Assembly (NCBI GenBank): GCA_003249225.1
Contig: QKJQ01000036.1
Location: forward strand, 204,112 to 268,111
Reading direction: 5' to 3'
Length of the DNA stretch: 64,000 nt
Source of the DNA: Clostridia bacterium
GTDB lineage: Bacteria; Bacillota; Clostridia; Lachnospirales; Lachnospiraceae
Position 1 is the stretch's first letter; every line of letters begins with the position of its first letter. The position numbers were made by a program, and so were the translations under genes. This document shows, in pieces, positions 27,890 through 37,389 of the stretch. A model generated the notes under the pieces. It had not been told where the DNA came from, made no database searches, and worked only from the letters and a program-made list of their open reading frames with translations.

Positions 27890-30800
27890 ATGAGAATTGA
27901 TAATGAAATGAAACATATCGATTCCACAATTGGCGACAGTGAGATTCTATCAGATTATCTACAAGAGAAAGCGGGGCAAAAGGTCACAGATGCTCTACTC
28001 GCAAATATATATGAAAAGCTTACAGAATATGGACTTCATTTTTCGCTCGTTACAGGAGGTATCATTGAAGTTAGTAATACCAAAGCATTTCATATAGAAG
28101 ATGTCAGTGAGTCATTCTGCCGGATGCTTGGCTACAGTCAAGATGAACTGTTAGTTTCAAGAAAGTGGAATTTTAGTGATTTAATACATAAAGATGACCT
28201 TCCTAAAGTCAGAGAGCAATACGATGCTTTTTTGAGTAAAGGGAATCATTTTATATTGGAATTCAGGATGAGAAAAAGAGATGGATCTTATCTGTGGATT
28301 TCAGACATTGGCTGCGTCTATATGACGGGTCTAAATCATGTAGTTTCCTTTAGCTATATTACGGATATATCTGAGTATAAAAAGAGAAAAGAGATTATAT
28401 ATCAGGGAAGCGGACGATTCTTTGAAACACTATATGATATGCTGCCCAGTGCTGTGCTGCAGGTCATGCCAAGATCCGATATCTTTCTGATTACTGCCAA
28501 TAAAGCATTTTATAAAATTATTGGTTACACAAGGGACGAGATCATGGCACTCTTTCGAAATTCCCTTTCGAGAATTCTGTTTGAAGAAGATTACAGAAAG
28601 GTTATGCATGCGATAAAAGTCATGAAACAGGGTGACTGCAGGAAAGGTGAGCTTCGTGTTATTCATAAAAGCGGACAGTTAAAATATGTGGAAATCGATT
28701 TCTGCCGCCTGATCAACGAAGATGGCTTGGATGTCGTGCAGGTCGTGGGACATGACGTGACCGAAAAGCGAAATACAGCTAAGCTAAGCAGCGAACTAAC
28801 CCTTGAAGAAGACCAGATGGACCGGCTGACCGGCTGTTATACATTGAAAGTTGGAACAGAGCAGATTACCAGACATCTAAGACGGAAGAAGAAACCGTAT
28901 TCCGGAATGCTCTTTTTGATCTATGTGTCGGGAATGGAACAGGCCGCCGAACTCTACAGCATTGGATTCGCCTTTGTCATTTTGCTTGAGATTACAGAAC
29001 TGATACGAAAGTCTTTCCCAAAAGATACGATTCTTTGCAGAAAAGGCAACTGTGAACTTCTGGGATTTATAAAAATGTGCAGGGAAGAAGATTTGCAGCG
29101 ATACTTTTCCTTACTGGAAAGATCGGTCTCCCATATGTACAGTTACGAAAAGACTGGTATCCGGGTCACATTTCATATGGAAGCCGCTGCATGTGCAACG
29201 ATCGATGACTTTGCACTGCTGGATGAAAACTTCTTTTCCAGACTACGTCTGCATGAGGCATCCGAAAGTTCTAACCAATTGATATTCAATAACCTTGAAG
29301 ATAAAGTACCGGTTGAAGCGTCTGAGTTCACAGAACGGGCATACCACTATCTGTTCCGGACGAAAATGATGGCGGAGTATTGTAAGGATGCAGAAGATCC
29401 CATGACATTTGCCATAGAATTGCTGAGAAAAGCAAAGGATGTCAGAGGTGCGATACAGATTATTCTGGAACATACAGGAAGATTTTTCGGACTATCCAGT
29501 ATATTCATTACGGAAATCAACCACAAGCACCGGTACTATGAGATATCGTATGATTGGCCGGAAGCAAAGGAGAATAAGCTTGAGAAGTTCCGTTATATTA
29601 CGGATGAGACGTATGATTACTTGTTGCATGTAAGCGAGACTGCGGTAACAAAAAGTAGCATGCTACGCTATATCCCGCTTCCGAAAGCATCGTATCTTAG
29701 TGCTGCGATCATTGAACGTGGTGAGTTCAAAGGCTTCCTGACCTTTGTAAAGGATCAGGAGAATGAGGATTGGAGTGCACATCAGGAAGCTGCGGTGGAG
29801 CGTCTGGCTCAGATCGTTGGGGCCAGAATGTTAAGTCTTCAGGCAGATACCATAAGTGGTATACGGAAAGAAATGGTATCTAGGATTTCCCACGAAGTAA
29901 GAACGCCAATGAATGCGATCCACGGAATGAGCATGATCGCCCGTAAAATGATAGGCGATGAACAAAAGGTTCTCGAGTGTCTGAACATTATTCAGGATTC
30001 TTCCAATTATCTAATGATGCTGATGAATGATCTGCTTGATTATTCCGGCATAGAAGAGGGAAAAGTCTCTGTAAAGAAAGAGCCGTTTCACTTGAAAAGC
30101 GTGGCGGGTAAAGCACTGACGCTGATGGAGAATCTGGCATTTGAGCAGGGCATTGCTTACCGGCTAGAAAAAAGGTTCAGAGATCTGGAACTGCTGGGTG
30201 ACGAAATGCGAATCAATCAGGTCCTGAATGCGATACTGAGCAATTCCTTCCGCAGAGTCAAAGGCGGAACGGTGTCACTTCATATTACCGAGACGGTCAT
30301 GGAAAATGGGATACGCAGCGTGCGATTTTCCATAAAAGAAAAAGGGAACAAGAGTAACTACAAAGAACAGGAAAATCTCTATCAAAACCTGGATCATGGT
30401 GATGCGGAACTGCTGCTTAAGTTTGGCGGAACAGGCCTGACACTTAGTGTAATCAGCCGGCTTGTCCAGTTAATGGGCGGCAAACTAAAGGTCAGGACAA
30501 AAAAGAATATGGATTCAGAGATTTACTTTATTCTTGGCTTTTCCGAGAGAATTGTTACAGAGCTGGACCCAAAGGAAATCCTAAGCAGCAATATGAAGCA
30601 GCTTTTTACCGGGAAGCATATTCTGATTGTGGAAGACAATGAATTAAACCTTGAAATTACAAAAGTTATGCTGGAGAACAACGGAGCTACAACCGACAGT
30701 GCAGAAAACGGAGAAATTGCATTAAAGCAATACACTTCCAAAGAACCATATTATTATGATGCGATATTAATGGACATGAGGATGCCGGTCATGGATGGGA

Positions 30801-30988
30801 TACAGGCAACCAGACTGATACGGCGAATGAACCGCCCGGATGCAAAGAGCATTCCGATCGTAGCGGTAACGGCCGATTCAGTAATGAAGAAAGAAAAGGA
30901 TGATGTTGGACTGGAGATCAATGGGCATATCGCAAAGCCGGTCGAATATCAGAGAATATATGAAGTTATGTCACAACTTATGCATTAG
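27890..30988 (+). CDS. Large hybrid sensor histidine kinase (PAS-PAS-degenerate GGDEF-GAF-kinase-receiver)
   Basis: A 1032-residue cytoplasmic signalling protein. Two PAS domains (about 50-165 and 180-295) are followed by a GGDEF-like domain (about 305-455) whose active motif is lost: CRKGNCELLGF stands where GGDEF would be, so it should not make c-di-GMP. A GAF-like domain (about 510-650) comes next. The kinase core has an intact H-box with His668 (ISHEVRTPMN), an N-box LNAILSNSF and a G-box GGTGLTLSVI. The C-terminal receiver has Asp962 in LMDMRMPVMDG. No DNA-binding output is present, and no response regulator is adjacent, so it probably acts through a phosphorelay encoded elsewhere. Confidence 0.92.
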   Translation: MRIDNEMKHIDSTIGDSEILSDYLQEKAGQKVTDALLANIYEKLTEYGLHFSLVTGGIIEVSNTKAFHIEDVSESFCRMLGYSQDELLVSRKWNFSDLIHKDDLPKVREQYDAFLSKGNHFILEFRMRKRDGSYLWISDIGCVYMTGLNHVVSFSYITDISEYKKRKEIIYQGSGRFFETLYDMLPSAVLQVMPRSDIFLITANKAFYKIIGYTRDEIMALFRNSLSRILFEEDYRKVMHAIKVMKQGDCRKGELRVIHKSGQLKYVEIDFCRLINEDGLDVVQVVGHDVTEKRNTAKLSSELTLEEDQMDRLTGCYTLKVGTEQITRHLRRKKKPYSGMLFLIYVSGMEQAAELYSIGFAFVILLEITELIRKSFPKDTILCRKGNCELLGFIKMCREEDLQRYFSLLERSVSHMYSYEKTGIRVTFHMEAAACATIDDFALLDENFFSRLRLHEASESSNQLIFNNLEDKVPVEASEFTERAYHYLFRTKMMAEYCKDAEDPMTFAIELLRKAKDVRGAIQIILEHTGRFFGLSSIFITEINHKHRYYEISYDWPEAKENKLEKFRYITDETYDYLLHVSETAVTKSSMLRYIPLPKASYLSAAIIERGEFKGFLTFVKDQENEDWSAHQEAAVERLAQIVGARMLSLQADTISGIRKEMVSRISHEVRTPMNAIHGMSMIARKMIGDEQKVLECLNIIQDSSNYLMMLMNDLLDYSGIEEGKVSVKKEPFHLKSVAGKALTLMENLAFEQGIAYRLEKRFRDLELLGDEMRINQVLNAILSNSFRRVKGGTVSLHITETVMENGIRSVRFSIKEKGNKSNYKEQENLYQNLDHGDAELLLKFGGTGLTLSVISRLVQLMGGKLKVRTKKNMDSEIYFILGFSERIVTELDPKEILSSNMKQLFTGKHILIVEDNELNLEITKVMLENNGATTDSAENGEIALKQYTSKEPYYYDAILMDMRMPVMDGIQATRLIRRMNRPDAKSIPIVAVTADSVMKKEKDDVGLEINGHIAKPVEYQRIYEVMSQLMH

Positions 30989-31003
30989 CACCTCCTTCTA
31001 GAA

Positions 31004-31041
31004 AGTCCCCCGAGCTTCTTCCACAGCCGGGGGACTATTTG
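31004..31041 (+). terminator. Terminator after the large hybrid kinase
   Basis: AGTCCCCCG pairs with CGGGGGACT, followed by ATTTGTT. Confidence 0.8.
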
Positions 31042-31121
31042 TTGTGCACCCGGAGGGCGCATGTTTCTTTAGGAAGGTACTTTGAATTTATTAATCAAAG
31101 AAAGAACTTTGTGTAAGGATT

Positions 31122-32507
31122 CTACCCGATACTATGCTGGGTAGCCGCTGATTGTAAAGTATCCTTCTGGACAAGCCGCTGGAAAATGATGATATAGATT
31201 ATACCAAGTGATACAGCGGTTGCGGTCCAGGATACCGGGTATGCGATGAACAGTGTTGTAAAATCATGATTCTGTGCAAATATTGTGTAAAGCCATACAA
31301 TTCTAAAACCACAGACACCGATGATTGTAATGATCAACGGAGATATCGAATAACCAAGTCCGCGAAGACCTCCGTTTATGACATGCATGGAACCGCAGAC
31401 AAAGTAAGAGAGGAAGACAATCTTCATACGCAGCAGTCCATAGGAGATTACAGTAGGATCGTTGTTATAGATAGACAAAAGCTGGGAACCAAACTGCAGC
31501 CCTACTGCCGATAACACCCCGGTCACCACAATGACCAGAACCAGACTGATCTGGACAGACTTTTTGATTCGGTCGTAATTTCTGGCTCCAAGATTCTGAC
31601 TGCTGAAATTAAGAGCTGTCTGATGGAAGGTATTGATAACAGTAAAGATAAAGCCTTCGATGTTACTGCAGGCCGTATTGCCTGCCATGGCAAGGGAGCC
31701 AAAGGAATTGATGGAAGACTGGATCAATACATTGGAGAAGGAGAAAATAATTCCCTGTAAACCAGCCGGAACTCCGATTCTGACAATACTGAGCGATATC
31801 TCTTTGTTTATATGCAGCTGCTTTAAATCAAGTCTGCAGACACCGGATTCCTTTGTCAGACACCGAAGTACAAGAATCGCAGATAAAGTCTGTGTCACAG
31901 CTGTTGCAATCGCAACACCGGCAACGCCGAGATGGAAGTTGATGACCAGTATCAGATTCAGAATAACGTTCAGTATACCTGCTGCCAGCAGGTAATACAT
32001 AGGGCGTTTGGTATCGCCGATGGCACGCAGAATGGAACTGCCAAAGTTATATAAAAGCAGGGCAGGTACTCCGATAAAATAAATCTGCATGTAAAGTACG
32101 GCTTGATCCAGAATATCTTCCGGGGTATCCATGAATTGAAGCAGTGGTCTGGCCAAAAAGACACCCAGCACAGCAAGAATAATACCACCAATCAGACTAA
32201 GTAATATGGAAGTATGTACCGCTTCACTGACCTCATGCTCCTGTCGCGCGCCATAGAACTTTGCGACAACCACATTTGACCCGACGGCAAGACCGATAAA
32301 AAGATTTATGATCAGCTGGCTGACAGAAGAGGTTGCACCAACCGCAGCAAGGGCATCGCTTCCGGCATACTGTCCGGCGATGATCATATCCACAGCATTA
32401 AAAAGGAGCTGCAGAATACTGGAGAATAGAAGGGGAATCGCGAATTTTACTATCTTTGGTAATAACGGACCGTTACACATATCGATCTCGTATTTTTTTT
32501 GAGACAT
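31122..32507 (-). CDS. MATE family efflux protein
   Basis: A 461-residue protein with about twelve membrane segments in two MatE halves. LLPKIVKFAIPLLFSSILQL opens the first half; the sequence is clearly different from the MATE at 8.0 kb, so the two are not a recent duplication. ATG 32507 has CAGGA six bases upstream; ATG 32531 with AGGAAAG is an alternative. It would export drugs or metabolites with an ion gradient; the substrate is unknown. It is convergent with the large hybrid kinase, and the palindrome at 32.6 kb lies upstream. Confidence 0.9.
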   Translation of the reverse strand: MSQKKYEIDMCNGPLLPKIVKFAIPLLFSSILQLLFNAVDMIIAGQYAGSDALAAVGATSSVSQLIINLFIGLAVGSNVVVAKFYGARQEHEVSEAVHTSILLSLIGGIILAVLGVFLARPLLQFMDTPEDILDQAVLYMQIYFIGVPALLLYNFGSSILRAIGDTKRPMYYLLAAGILNVILNLILVINFHLGVAGVAIATAVTQTLSAILVLRCLTKESGVCRLDLKQLHINKEISLSIVRIGVPAGLQGIIFSFSNVLIQSSINSFGSLAMAGNTACSNIEGFIFTVINTFHQTALNFSSQNLGARNYDRIKKSVQISLVLVIVVTGVLSAVGLQFGSQLLSIYNNDPTVISYGLLRMKIVFLSYFVCGSMHVINGGLRGLGYSISPLIITIIGVCGFRIVWLYTIFAQNHDFTTLFIAYPVSWTATAVSLGIIYIIIFQRLVQKDTLQSAATQHSIG

Positions 32508-32643
32508 TTCATATCCTGCTTTCTTTGTCATTGATTTCACTTTCCTGACAGGAAAACATTGTAGTACAAAGTTTACAGATTATCAACCTTTTATATTCCT
32601 TAATAAATGTCATATGTTATATTTGTTAAATCGGTGTAAAGAG

Positions 32644-32841
32644 TGCAAAAGGAGTAAGGCTCGAATGCTTCGATTCCGATGTATAAGATTTTCTGGTTCT
32701 CGCAGTATTTGCACCAAGGCTACCGGAAAACAGAAAACTCGCTTCGCTCAGACAGCTCTGTTTTCCGGTATGGTGTAAATCCTGTGAGAAAGAAAATCTA
32801 ATACTTCTCCATAGGCGCACTCGTGCCTTACTCCTTTTGCA
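32644..32841. repeat. 198-bp near-complete palindrome
   Basis: The ends TGCAAAAGGAGTAAGGC (32644-32660) and GCCTTACTCCTTTTGCA (32825-32841) are a perfect 17-base inverted repeat. Inner blocks also pair: AGATTTTCT with AGAAAATCT, GCACCA with TGGTGT, and CCGGAAAACAG with CTGTTTTCCGG. The whole segment could fold into one long imperfect hairpin. No open reading frame of note is inside. It may be a small non-autonomous element or a structured RNA. The adjoining 32508-32643 bases show nothing. Confidence 0.85.
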
Positions 32842-32978
32842 TCGTTAGGTTACTGCAGTTGGGGGCGGAGGGCTTTTTGGGGATTTGATTTTGTATTTTA
32901 TAAGAGGATTAAATTGAGAATTGTGGAAGCAGGGGATTTAACGTATAATGGGGAAAGAGATAACGATGGAGCCGCGGG

Positions 32979-33246
32979 GGTACCGCTCGTTCAAACTTTG
33001 GATGCATTGAGAGGAAAGGCAAGAAAGGCAAGAAAGGGGTTAACATGAAATAGAAAGTTATTTCATATAGAAAGTTTGTGCCTCGTAGGTACCGCTCGTT
33101 CAAACTTTGGATGTGTTGAGAGGAAAGGCAAGAAAGGGGTTAACATGAAATAGAAAGTTATTTCATATAGAAAGTTTGTACCTCGTAGGTACTTCTCGTT
33201 CAAACTTTGGATGTGCCAAGAGGTAGCACAAGAAAGGGGTTAAACT
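32979..33246 (+). repeat. Tandem array of about 100-bp units upstream of the MGMT gene
   Basis: Units start at GGTAC with CTCGTTCAAACTTTGG at 32979, 33088 and 33188. The first is 109 bases (a 9-base internal duplication, GGCAAGAAA), the second 100, and the third is partial and runs into the MGMT start. Each full unit carries ATGAAAT/ATTTCAT and an AAAGTTTG/CAAACTTT stem enclosing TACC/GGTA. There are no unique spacers, so it is not a CRISPR array. Confidence 0.88.
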
Positions 33247-33578
33247 TGGATAATTTAGGCCGGGAGAAATCGGCATTTGAAAGAATATATGAGATTGTGA
33301 AGCAGATTCCGCGGGGGCAGGTCGCTACGTATGGACAGATCGCTGCGCTTGCAGGAAGCAAATCATGGTCAAGGGTCGTTGGGTATGCGCTTCACTCGAA
33401 TCCGGAACCGGGAGTCATTCCCTGTCACCGGGTTGTGAATAAAAAAGGGGAAGTGTCGAGTGCCTTTGCTTTTGGGGGTGGAAACAAACAGGTAGAACTG
33501 CTTGAAGAAGAGGGCGTTGGGTTTATTGACGGTCATGTGGACATGAAAAAATACCAGTGGGGGATTCAATGGGAGTAG
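33246..33578 (+). CDS. Methylated-DNA-protein cysteine methyltransferase-like protein (MGMT domain only)
   Basis: A 110-residue single-domain MGMT/Ogt protein. The active-site motif is IPCHRVV with acceptor Cys60, so it is not an alkyltransferase-like (ATL) protein, which would have Trp here. The helix-turn-helix segment GQVATYGQIAALAG and the Asn/Arg-finger region SRVVGYALHSNP are intact. It would repair O6-methylguanine by transferring the methyl group to itself. TTG 33246, with AAAGGGG upstream, is the likely start. An earlier TTG at 33207 lies inside the third tandem unit. The 3' end overlaps the next gene by ten bases. Confidence 0.85.
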   Translation: MDNLGREKSAFERIYEIVKQIPRGQVATYGQIAALAGSKSWSRVVGYALHSNPEPGVIPCHRVVNKKGEVSSAFAFGGGNKQVELLEEEGVGFIDGHVDMKKYQWGIQWE

Positions 33579-34327
33579 AAGATACCTTGCTTCAAAAACG
33601 ATTTGCAGAGCTTTCCATGAAAGCTTATAACAAGAACATCTATACACACACCGGCTTTCTCACCATGATGGAGATCGATCTTTTTGAGCGAAGCAAAAAG
33701 AATCTGGCGCCGGTACCGTACCGCATGTATGGCGGCTATGAAGAAAGTGAACGATGTGTCTTACGGTTCGGAGACAGTGAGACGACCGGATATGAAGAAG
33801 AATTCCCGGTCAGCTGCATTAAGATCATGCCAACAGCGGCTAAATTTGCAGATGATCTGACGCATCGCGATTTTCTGGGAGCTTTATTAAATCTTGGGGT
33901 GGAACGAAGTGTAATCGGAGATATTCTGGTGAAAGAAAAGGAAGCCTATGTGTTCTGTCTTTCGAACATGGCAGAATTTCTTATGGATAATCTTTTCCGC
34001 GTGCGGCATACAACAATAAAATGCAGTCTTGTCAAGGCAGAGGATATGACTGCGAATGTACAGTATGAGGAGGTATCGATATCGGCGGCCTCAGAACGTG
34101 CAGATATTATCCTGTCAAAGCTTTATCATCTGTCCAGAACAACGGCATCCGAATTGTTCCGCACAAAAAAAGTATATATAAATGCCCGTATGACTGAAAA
34201 TAACAGTGCCATACTAAAAGCAGAGGATATTGTCTCGGTCCGGGGGTATGGAAAATTCCTCTACGGAGGACTTCAGTATGTGAACAAAAAAGGTAATAAT
34301 GTGGTGATCATAAAGAAATACCAGTAG
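33569..34327 (+). CDS. ylmH: YlmH-like S4 RNA-binding protein
   Basis: A 252-residue protein with an N-terminal YlmH-specific domain, where THRDFLGALLNLGVERSVIGDI is the family hallmark, and a C-terminal S4 domain (about 175-245, with LSRTTASELFRTKKVYIN). YlmH binds the 50S ribosome and can act in ribosome-associated quality control in Bacillus. ATG 33569 follows GGGGG by five bases. It overlaps the MGMT gene and ends inside a hairpin terminator. It is usually found near cell-division genes (sepF, divIVA), which are absent here. Confidence 0.88.
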   Translation: MGVEDTLLQKRFAELSMKAYNKNIYTHTGFLTMMEIDLFERSKKNLAPVPYRMYGGYEESERCVLRFGDSETTGYEEEFPVSCIKIMPTAAKFADDLTHRDFLGALLNLGVERSVIGDILVKEKEAYVFCLSNMAEFLMDNLFRVRHTTIKCSLVKAEDMTANVQYEEVSISAASERADIILSKLYHLSRTTASELFRTKKVYINARMTENNSAILKAEDIVSVRGYGKFLYGGLQYVNKKGNNVVIIKKYQ

Positions 34328-34347
34328 AGCATTTGTCTACTGGTATT
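34317..34347. terminator. Hairpin between ylmH and degV
   Basis: AATACCAGTAG and CTACTGGTATT form a perfect 11-base stem that overlaps the ylmH stop codon. There is no long T-run. It lies between convergent genes. Confidence 0.6.
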
Positions 34348-34416
34348 AAATCATAAGGTCTTAGCTTTCTAACAGCAGGAACTGCAAGACTGGTAAAGTC
34401 AGCCTGCTTCACAAGG

Positions 34417-35274
34417 TTACGAAGCATCGCCTTCTGCGAACATGATTCCAAGAGTTCCTGGCCCGCAGTGGCAGGTGATGACACCGCCGGCGCGGGTGAT
34501 GATGATTTCCCGGAAGACATGAAGCTCTTCAAGAAAATGATATACTTCATCAATGATTTTCTGAGCACAGCCGGAAGTAATCAGGAAGACGCGTTCCGGG
34601 TCGGCATGAAGAAGGTCTTCTTTTAAGTCAGCGGCATAGTTCATATAACAGCTTCTGCCACGATACTTTCTTCCTACCTCCATGGCACCGTCCTTTACCA
34701 CAATCATAGGCTTAAGACTGAGGGCATTTCCAAGAAGCGCTACGGCAGAAGTGCATCGTCCGCCTCTTGCAAGATAGGTGAGGGTATCGACCAGAAAGCT
34801 GGAACGTACACGTGGACGCAACGAGGTCTCGATGTACTTTACAATGTTCTGAGCGGATTCACCGTCTCTTGCCATTGTTGCAGCCTTCATGACCAAAAGA
34901 CCGATACCATTCGAAAGATTCTTAGAGTCAATGATGTATAACTCTTTATAATCGTAGTATTCGGCAGCCAGCTGCAGAACGCTGCAGGTCGCAGACATGG
35001 AAACAGAGATTCCAAGGAAGACCATAGGGCGTTTTTCTTCTACGTACGGCTTAATAAAATCGATGGCATCCTGAGGATTTGGTGCGGATGTTTTCGGTGT
35101 CTGTTTTGTTTTATCTGACCAGGCATAGATATCTTCCGGTGTGATATCCTTTCCGTCATGATAAACCGTATCTCCCATTATTATACCCAATGGGATTATG
35201 CTGATATCATAGGCTTCCAGTATGTCTTTTGGCAGATCACAAGTGCTGTCTGCGAGCAGTTTCACGTTATTCAT
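34417..35274 (-). CDS. DegV family fatty-acid-binding protein
   Basis: A 285-residue protein. It begins KLLADSTCDLPKDILEAYDI and has the DegV pattern TSAPNP followed by ISVSMSATCSVLQLAAE. DegV/FakB proteins hold a fatty acid and present it to the FakA kinase for phosphorylation, feeding exogenous fatty acids into phospholipids. ATG 35274 has GAAGGG five bases upstream. The gene starts 39 bases after proC on the same strand, so the two may share a transcript. A small hairpin (GTGGTC/GACCAC, 35287-35302) lies in that gap. Confidence 0.92.
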   Translation of the reverse strand: MNNVKLLADSTCDLPKDILEAYDISIIPLGIIMGDTVYHDGKDITPEDIYAWSDKTKQTPKTSAPNPQDAIDFIKPYVEEKRPMVFLGISVSMSATCSVLQLAAEYYDYKELYIIDSKNLSNGIGLLVMKAATMARDGESAQNIVKYIETSLRPRVRSSFLVDTLTYLARGGRCTSAVALLGNALSLKPMIVVKDGAMEVGRKYRGRSCYMNYAADLKEDLLHADPERVFLITSGCAQKIIDEVYHFLEELHVFREIIITRAGGVITCHCGPGTLGIMFAEGDAS

Positions 35275-35313
35275 TCGTACCCTTCCGTGGTCGGACGACC
35301 ACATTTCATCTGA

Positions 35314-36153
35314 TTATTTTTTTGAATCGGTTCCATTGGCGATGGCAGCCATGGCGATTGATTTTTCAGTACAGGCAGTCACACCGGCCATAATGGCAGA
35401 GCGGATTCCCAACCGTTCCATCTCGGCAACGGCTACGATGGAGGTCCCGCCAGGAGTGCATACCATATCCTTTAATGCACTTGGGGTAGTCTGCATCTCG
35501 AGCAGGTATTTTGCCGTTCCAAGCATAGCTTGTGCGGCAAAGGTATAGGCTTTTGCCCTTGGCAGTCCATTTAACACGGCAGCATCTGCCATGGCATCTA
35601 ACATAGTGCAGATGTAAGCAGGTGCAGAACCGCTGACACCAGTTACAATATCAAGAAGATTTTCCGGAACCTGTTCACAGCGGCCAAAGCTGCTTAAGAT
35701 ATCCTGAACATCCATAAGGTCATCTTCGTCTACCAGTGCATTGCCGGTGAAGCCGGTCATGCTTTCTCCAACCACTGCGCCAAGATTTGGCATAATTCTT
35801 ACGAGTTTGAGCTGACGGTCGAACAAGGATTCAATGTATGAGATCGAACGGCCGGCGGCAACGGATACGACCAGCGCGTCCGCATTTACCACATCCCGGA
35901 TCTCAGGAACAACAACAGACAGGAGGTGCGGCTTCACCACGAGGAAAATGATGTCTGCTTCCTGGCAGAGTTCCACATTGTTCGTCGTTGTGCGTATTCC
36001 ATAACTTTCCTTTAGATGCTCAAGTCCATTAATATTAATATCAGAAGCAATGACATGCTCCGGTGCGACGAGTCCTGAACTTACGATGCCGCTGATGATA
36101 CCACCGCCCATGTTGCCCCCACCGATGATACCGATTGTTTTATTCTGATCCAT
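35314..36153 (-). CDS. proC: Pyrroline-5-carboxylate reductase
   Basis: A 279-residue enzyme that makes the last step of proline synthesis, reducing pyrroline-5-carboxylate with NAD(P)H. The Rossmann motif is IGIIGGGNMGGGIISGI at the N-terminus. The dimer and active-site region SGSAPAYICTMLDAMADAAVLNGL and the late CTPGGTSIVAV motif are intact. AAGGCGG lies upstream of the ATG. It is the first gene of a possible proC-degV pair. Confidence 0.95.
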   Translation of the reverse strand: MDQNKTIGIIGGGNMGGGIISGIVSSGLVAPEHVIASDININGLEHLKESYGIRTTTNNVELCQEADIIFLVVKPHLLSVVVPEIRDVVNADALVVSVAAGRSISYIESLFDRQLKLVRIMPNLGAVVGESMTGFTGNALVDEDDLMDVQDILSSFGRCEQVPENLLDIVTGVSGSAPAYICTMLDAMADAAVLNGLPRAKAYTFAAQAMLGTAKYLLEMQTTPSALKDMVCTPGGTSIVAVAEMERLGIRSAIMAGVTACTEKSIAMAAIANGTDSKK

Positions 36154-36405
36154 AGCTGACCGCCTTTCCTCTCTGGTTTGTTTTTCAACAGATATTCAAA
36201 TAGTACCACGCAGAATACCAAAATTCAAGTATTGCTGCGTGCTTAAATGCTAAATAAGCCTGTATTGCCTTATATTTTGGACTTTCTCCTTTTCACGCTT
36301 GGTCAGATGTGATATACTGAGGCAGAATTAAAAAGTATGGAACGATAAAGAGAATTTGAAAGGAAATATGATGCAGGTTATCAAGCGCATCATACAGGGG
36401 CAGAC

Positions 36406-37368
36406 ATGCATTACATCAATACATTACAGGCAGGCGATGACATAAAAGAGATATTTCTCTGCAAACAGGTACAGGATCTTCAGACAAAAGCGGGCAAGAA
36501 TTACAGATCCCTTCGCCTTTCCGACAAGACCGGTGATTTAGACGGCAAGATCTGGGATGATAATGCCGGGATCGGGAACTTTGATGCCATGGATTACATC
36601 GAAGTAACAGGACTCATCGTCAGCTTTCAGGGGAATCTTCAGCTTAACATAAGAAGAGTCAGAAAATGTCAGGAAGGGGAGTACCTGCTTTCCGATTATG
36701 TTCCTTCCAGTGACCGGGACATTGAGGAAATGTACAAGGAGCTCTGCCGTCATATCACGACCGTTAAGAATAAATACATAAAAGAAATTCTGGAGTTCTT
36801 CTTTGTGAAGGATGAAGAGTTCATTAGGAAATTCAAGAGCAGCTCTGCAGCAAAGGGCGTTCATCATGCCTTTGTGGGTGGGTTGTTAGAGCATACCCTT
36901 GGTGTAGTAGAGAACTGTGAGTACTTTGCGGCTCATTATCCGGTCTTACAGCATGACCTGGTGGTGGCAGCAGCATTCTTCCACGACATTGGCAAGACAA
37001 AAGAGCTTTCTGGCTTCCCGGAAAATGATTACACAGAAGACGGTAACTTAATCGGACATCTGGTTATGGGTGCTGAGATGGTGGGACTGGCCGCTGATAC
37101 AATTCCAGGCTTTCCGGTAGTCGTTAAGAACGAGCTTCGTCACTGCATTCTGGCACATCACGGTGAACTTGAATACGGATCTCCGAAAAAACCGGCCATG
37201 GCAGAAGCCATTGCACTCTACCTTGCGGATAACATCGATGCAAAGATGGAGACGATGAAGGAATTATTTGCCTCAACCTTAACAAGAGGAACCTTAGACA
37301 ACAGCGGTGAATGGATGGGCTATCAGAGGTTGTTTGAGTCTAATATCAAAAAGGCAACGAAGCTGTAG
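36406..37368 (+). CDS. yhaM: 3'-5' exoribonuclease YhaM-like, OB-fold plus HD domain
   Basis: A 320-residue protein. An N-terminal OB-fold binds nucleic acid (about 10-90). An HD phosphohydrolase domain follows (about 165-290), with metal ligands in HHAFVGGLLEHTLGV, FFHDIGKTKEL and HCILAHHG. YhaM trims RNA, and also single-stranded DNA, from the 3' end with Mn2+. The spacing and length match the Bacillus protein. It ends 21 bases before the RNA methyltransferase start. Confidence 0.92.
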   Translation: MHYINTLQAGDDIKEIFLCKQVQDLQTKAGKNYRSLRLSDKTGDLDGKIWDDNAGIGNFDAMDYIEVTGLIVSFQGNLQLNIRRVRKCQEGEYLLSDYVPSSDRDIEEMYKELCRHITTVKNKYIKEILEFFFVKDEEFIRKFKSSSAAKGVHHAFVGGLLEHTLGVVENCEYFAAHYPVLQHDLVVAAAFFHDIGKTKELSGFPENDYTEDGNLIGHLVMGAEMVGLAADTIPGFPVVVKNELRHCILAHHGELEYGSPKKPAMAEAIALYLADNIDAKMETMKELFASTLTRGTLDNSGEWMGYQRLFESNIKKATKL

Positions 37369-37389
37369 AATGGATTGCGAGGAAGCAGT

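Noticed and set aside
32979..33246. Possible CRISPR array
   Set aside because: Whole units repeat without unique spacers, and no cas genes are present.
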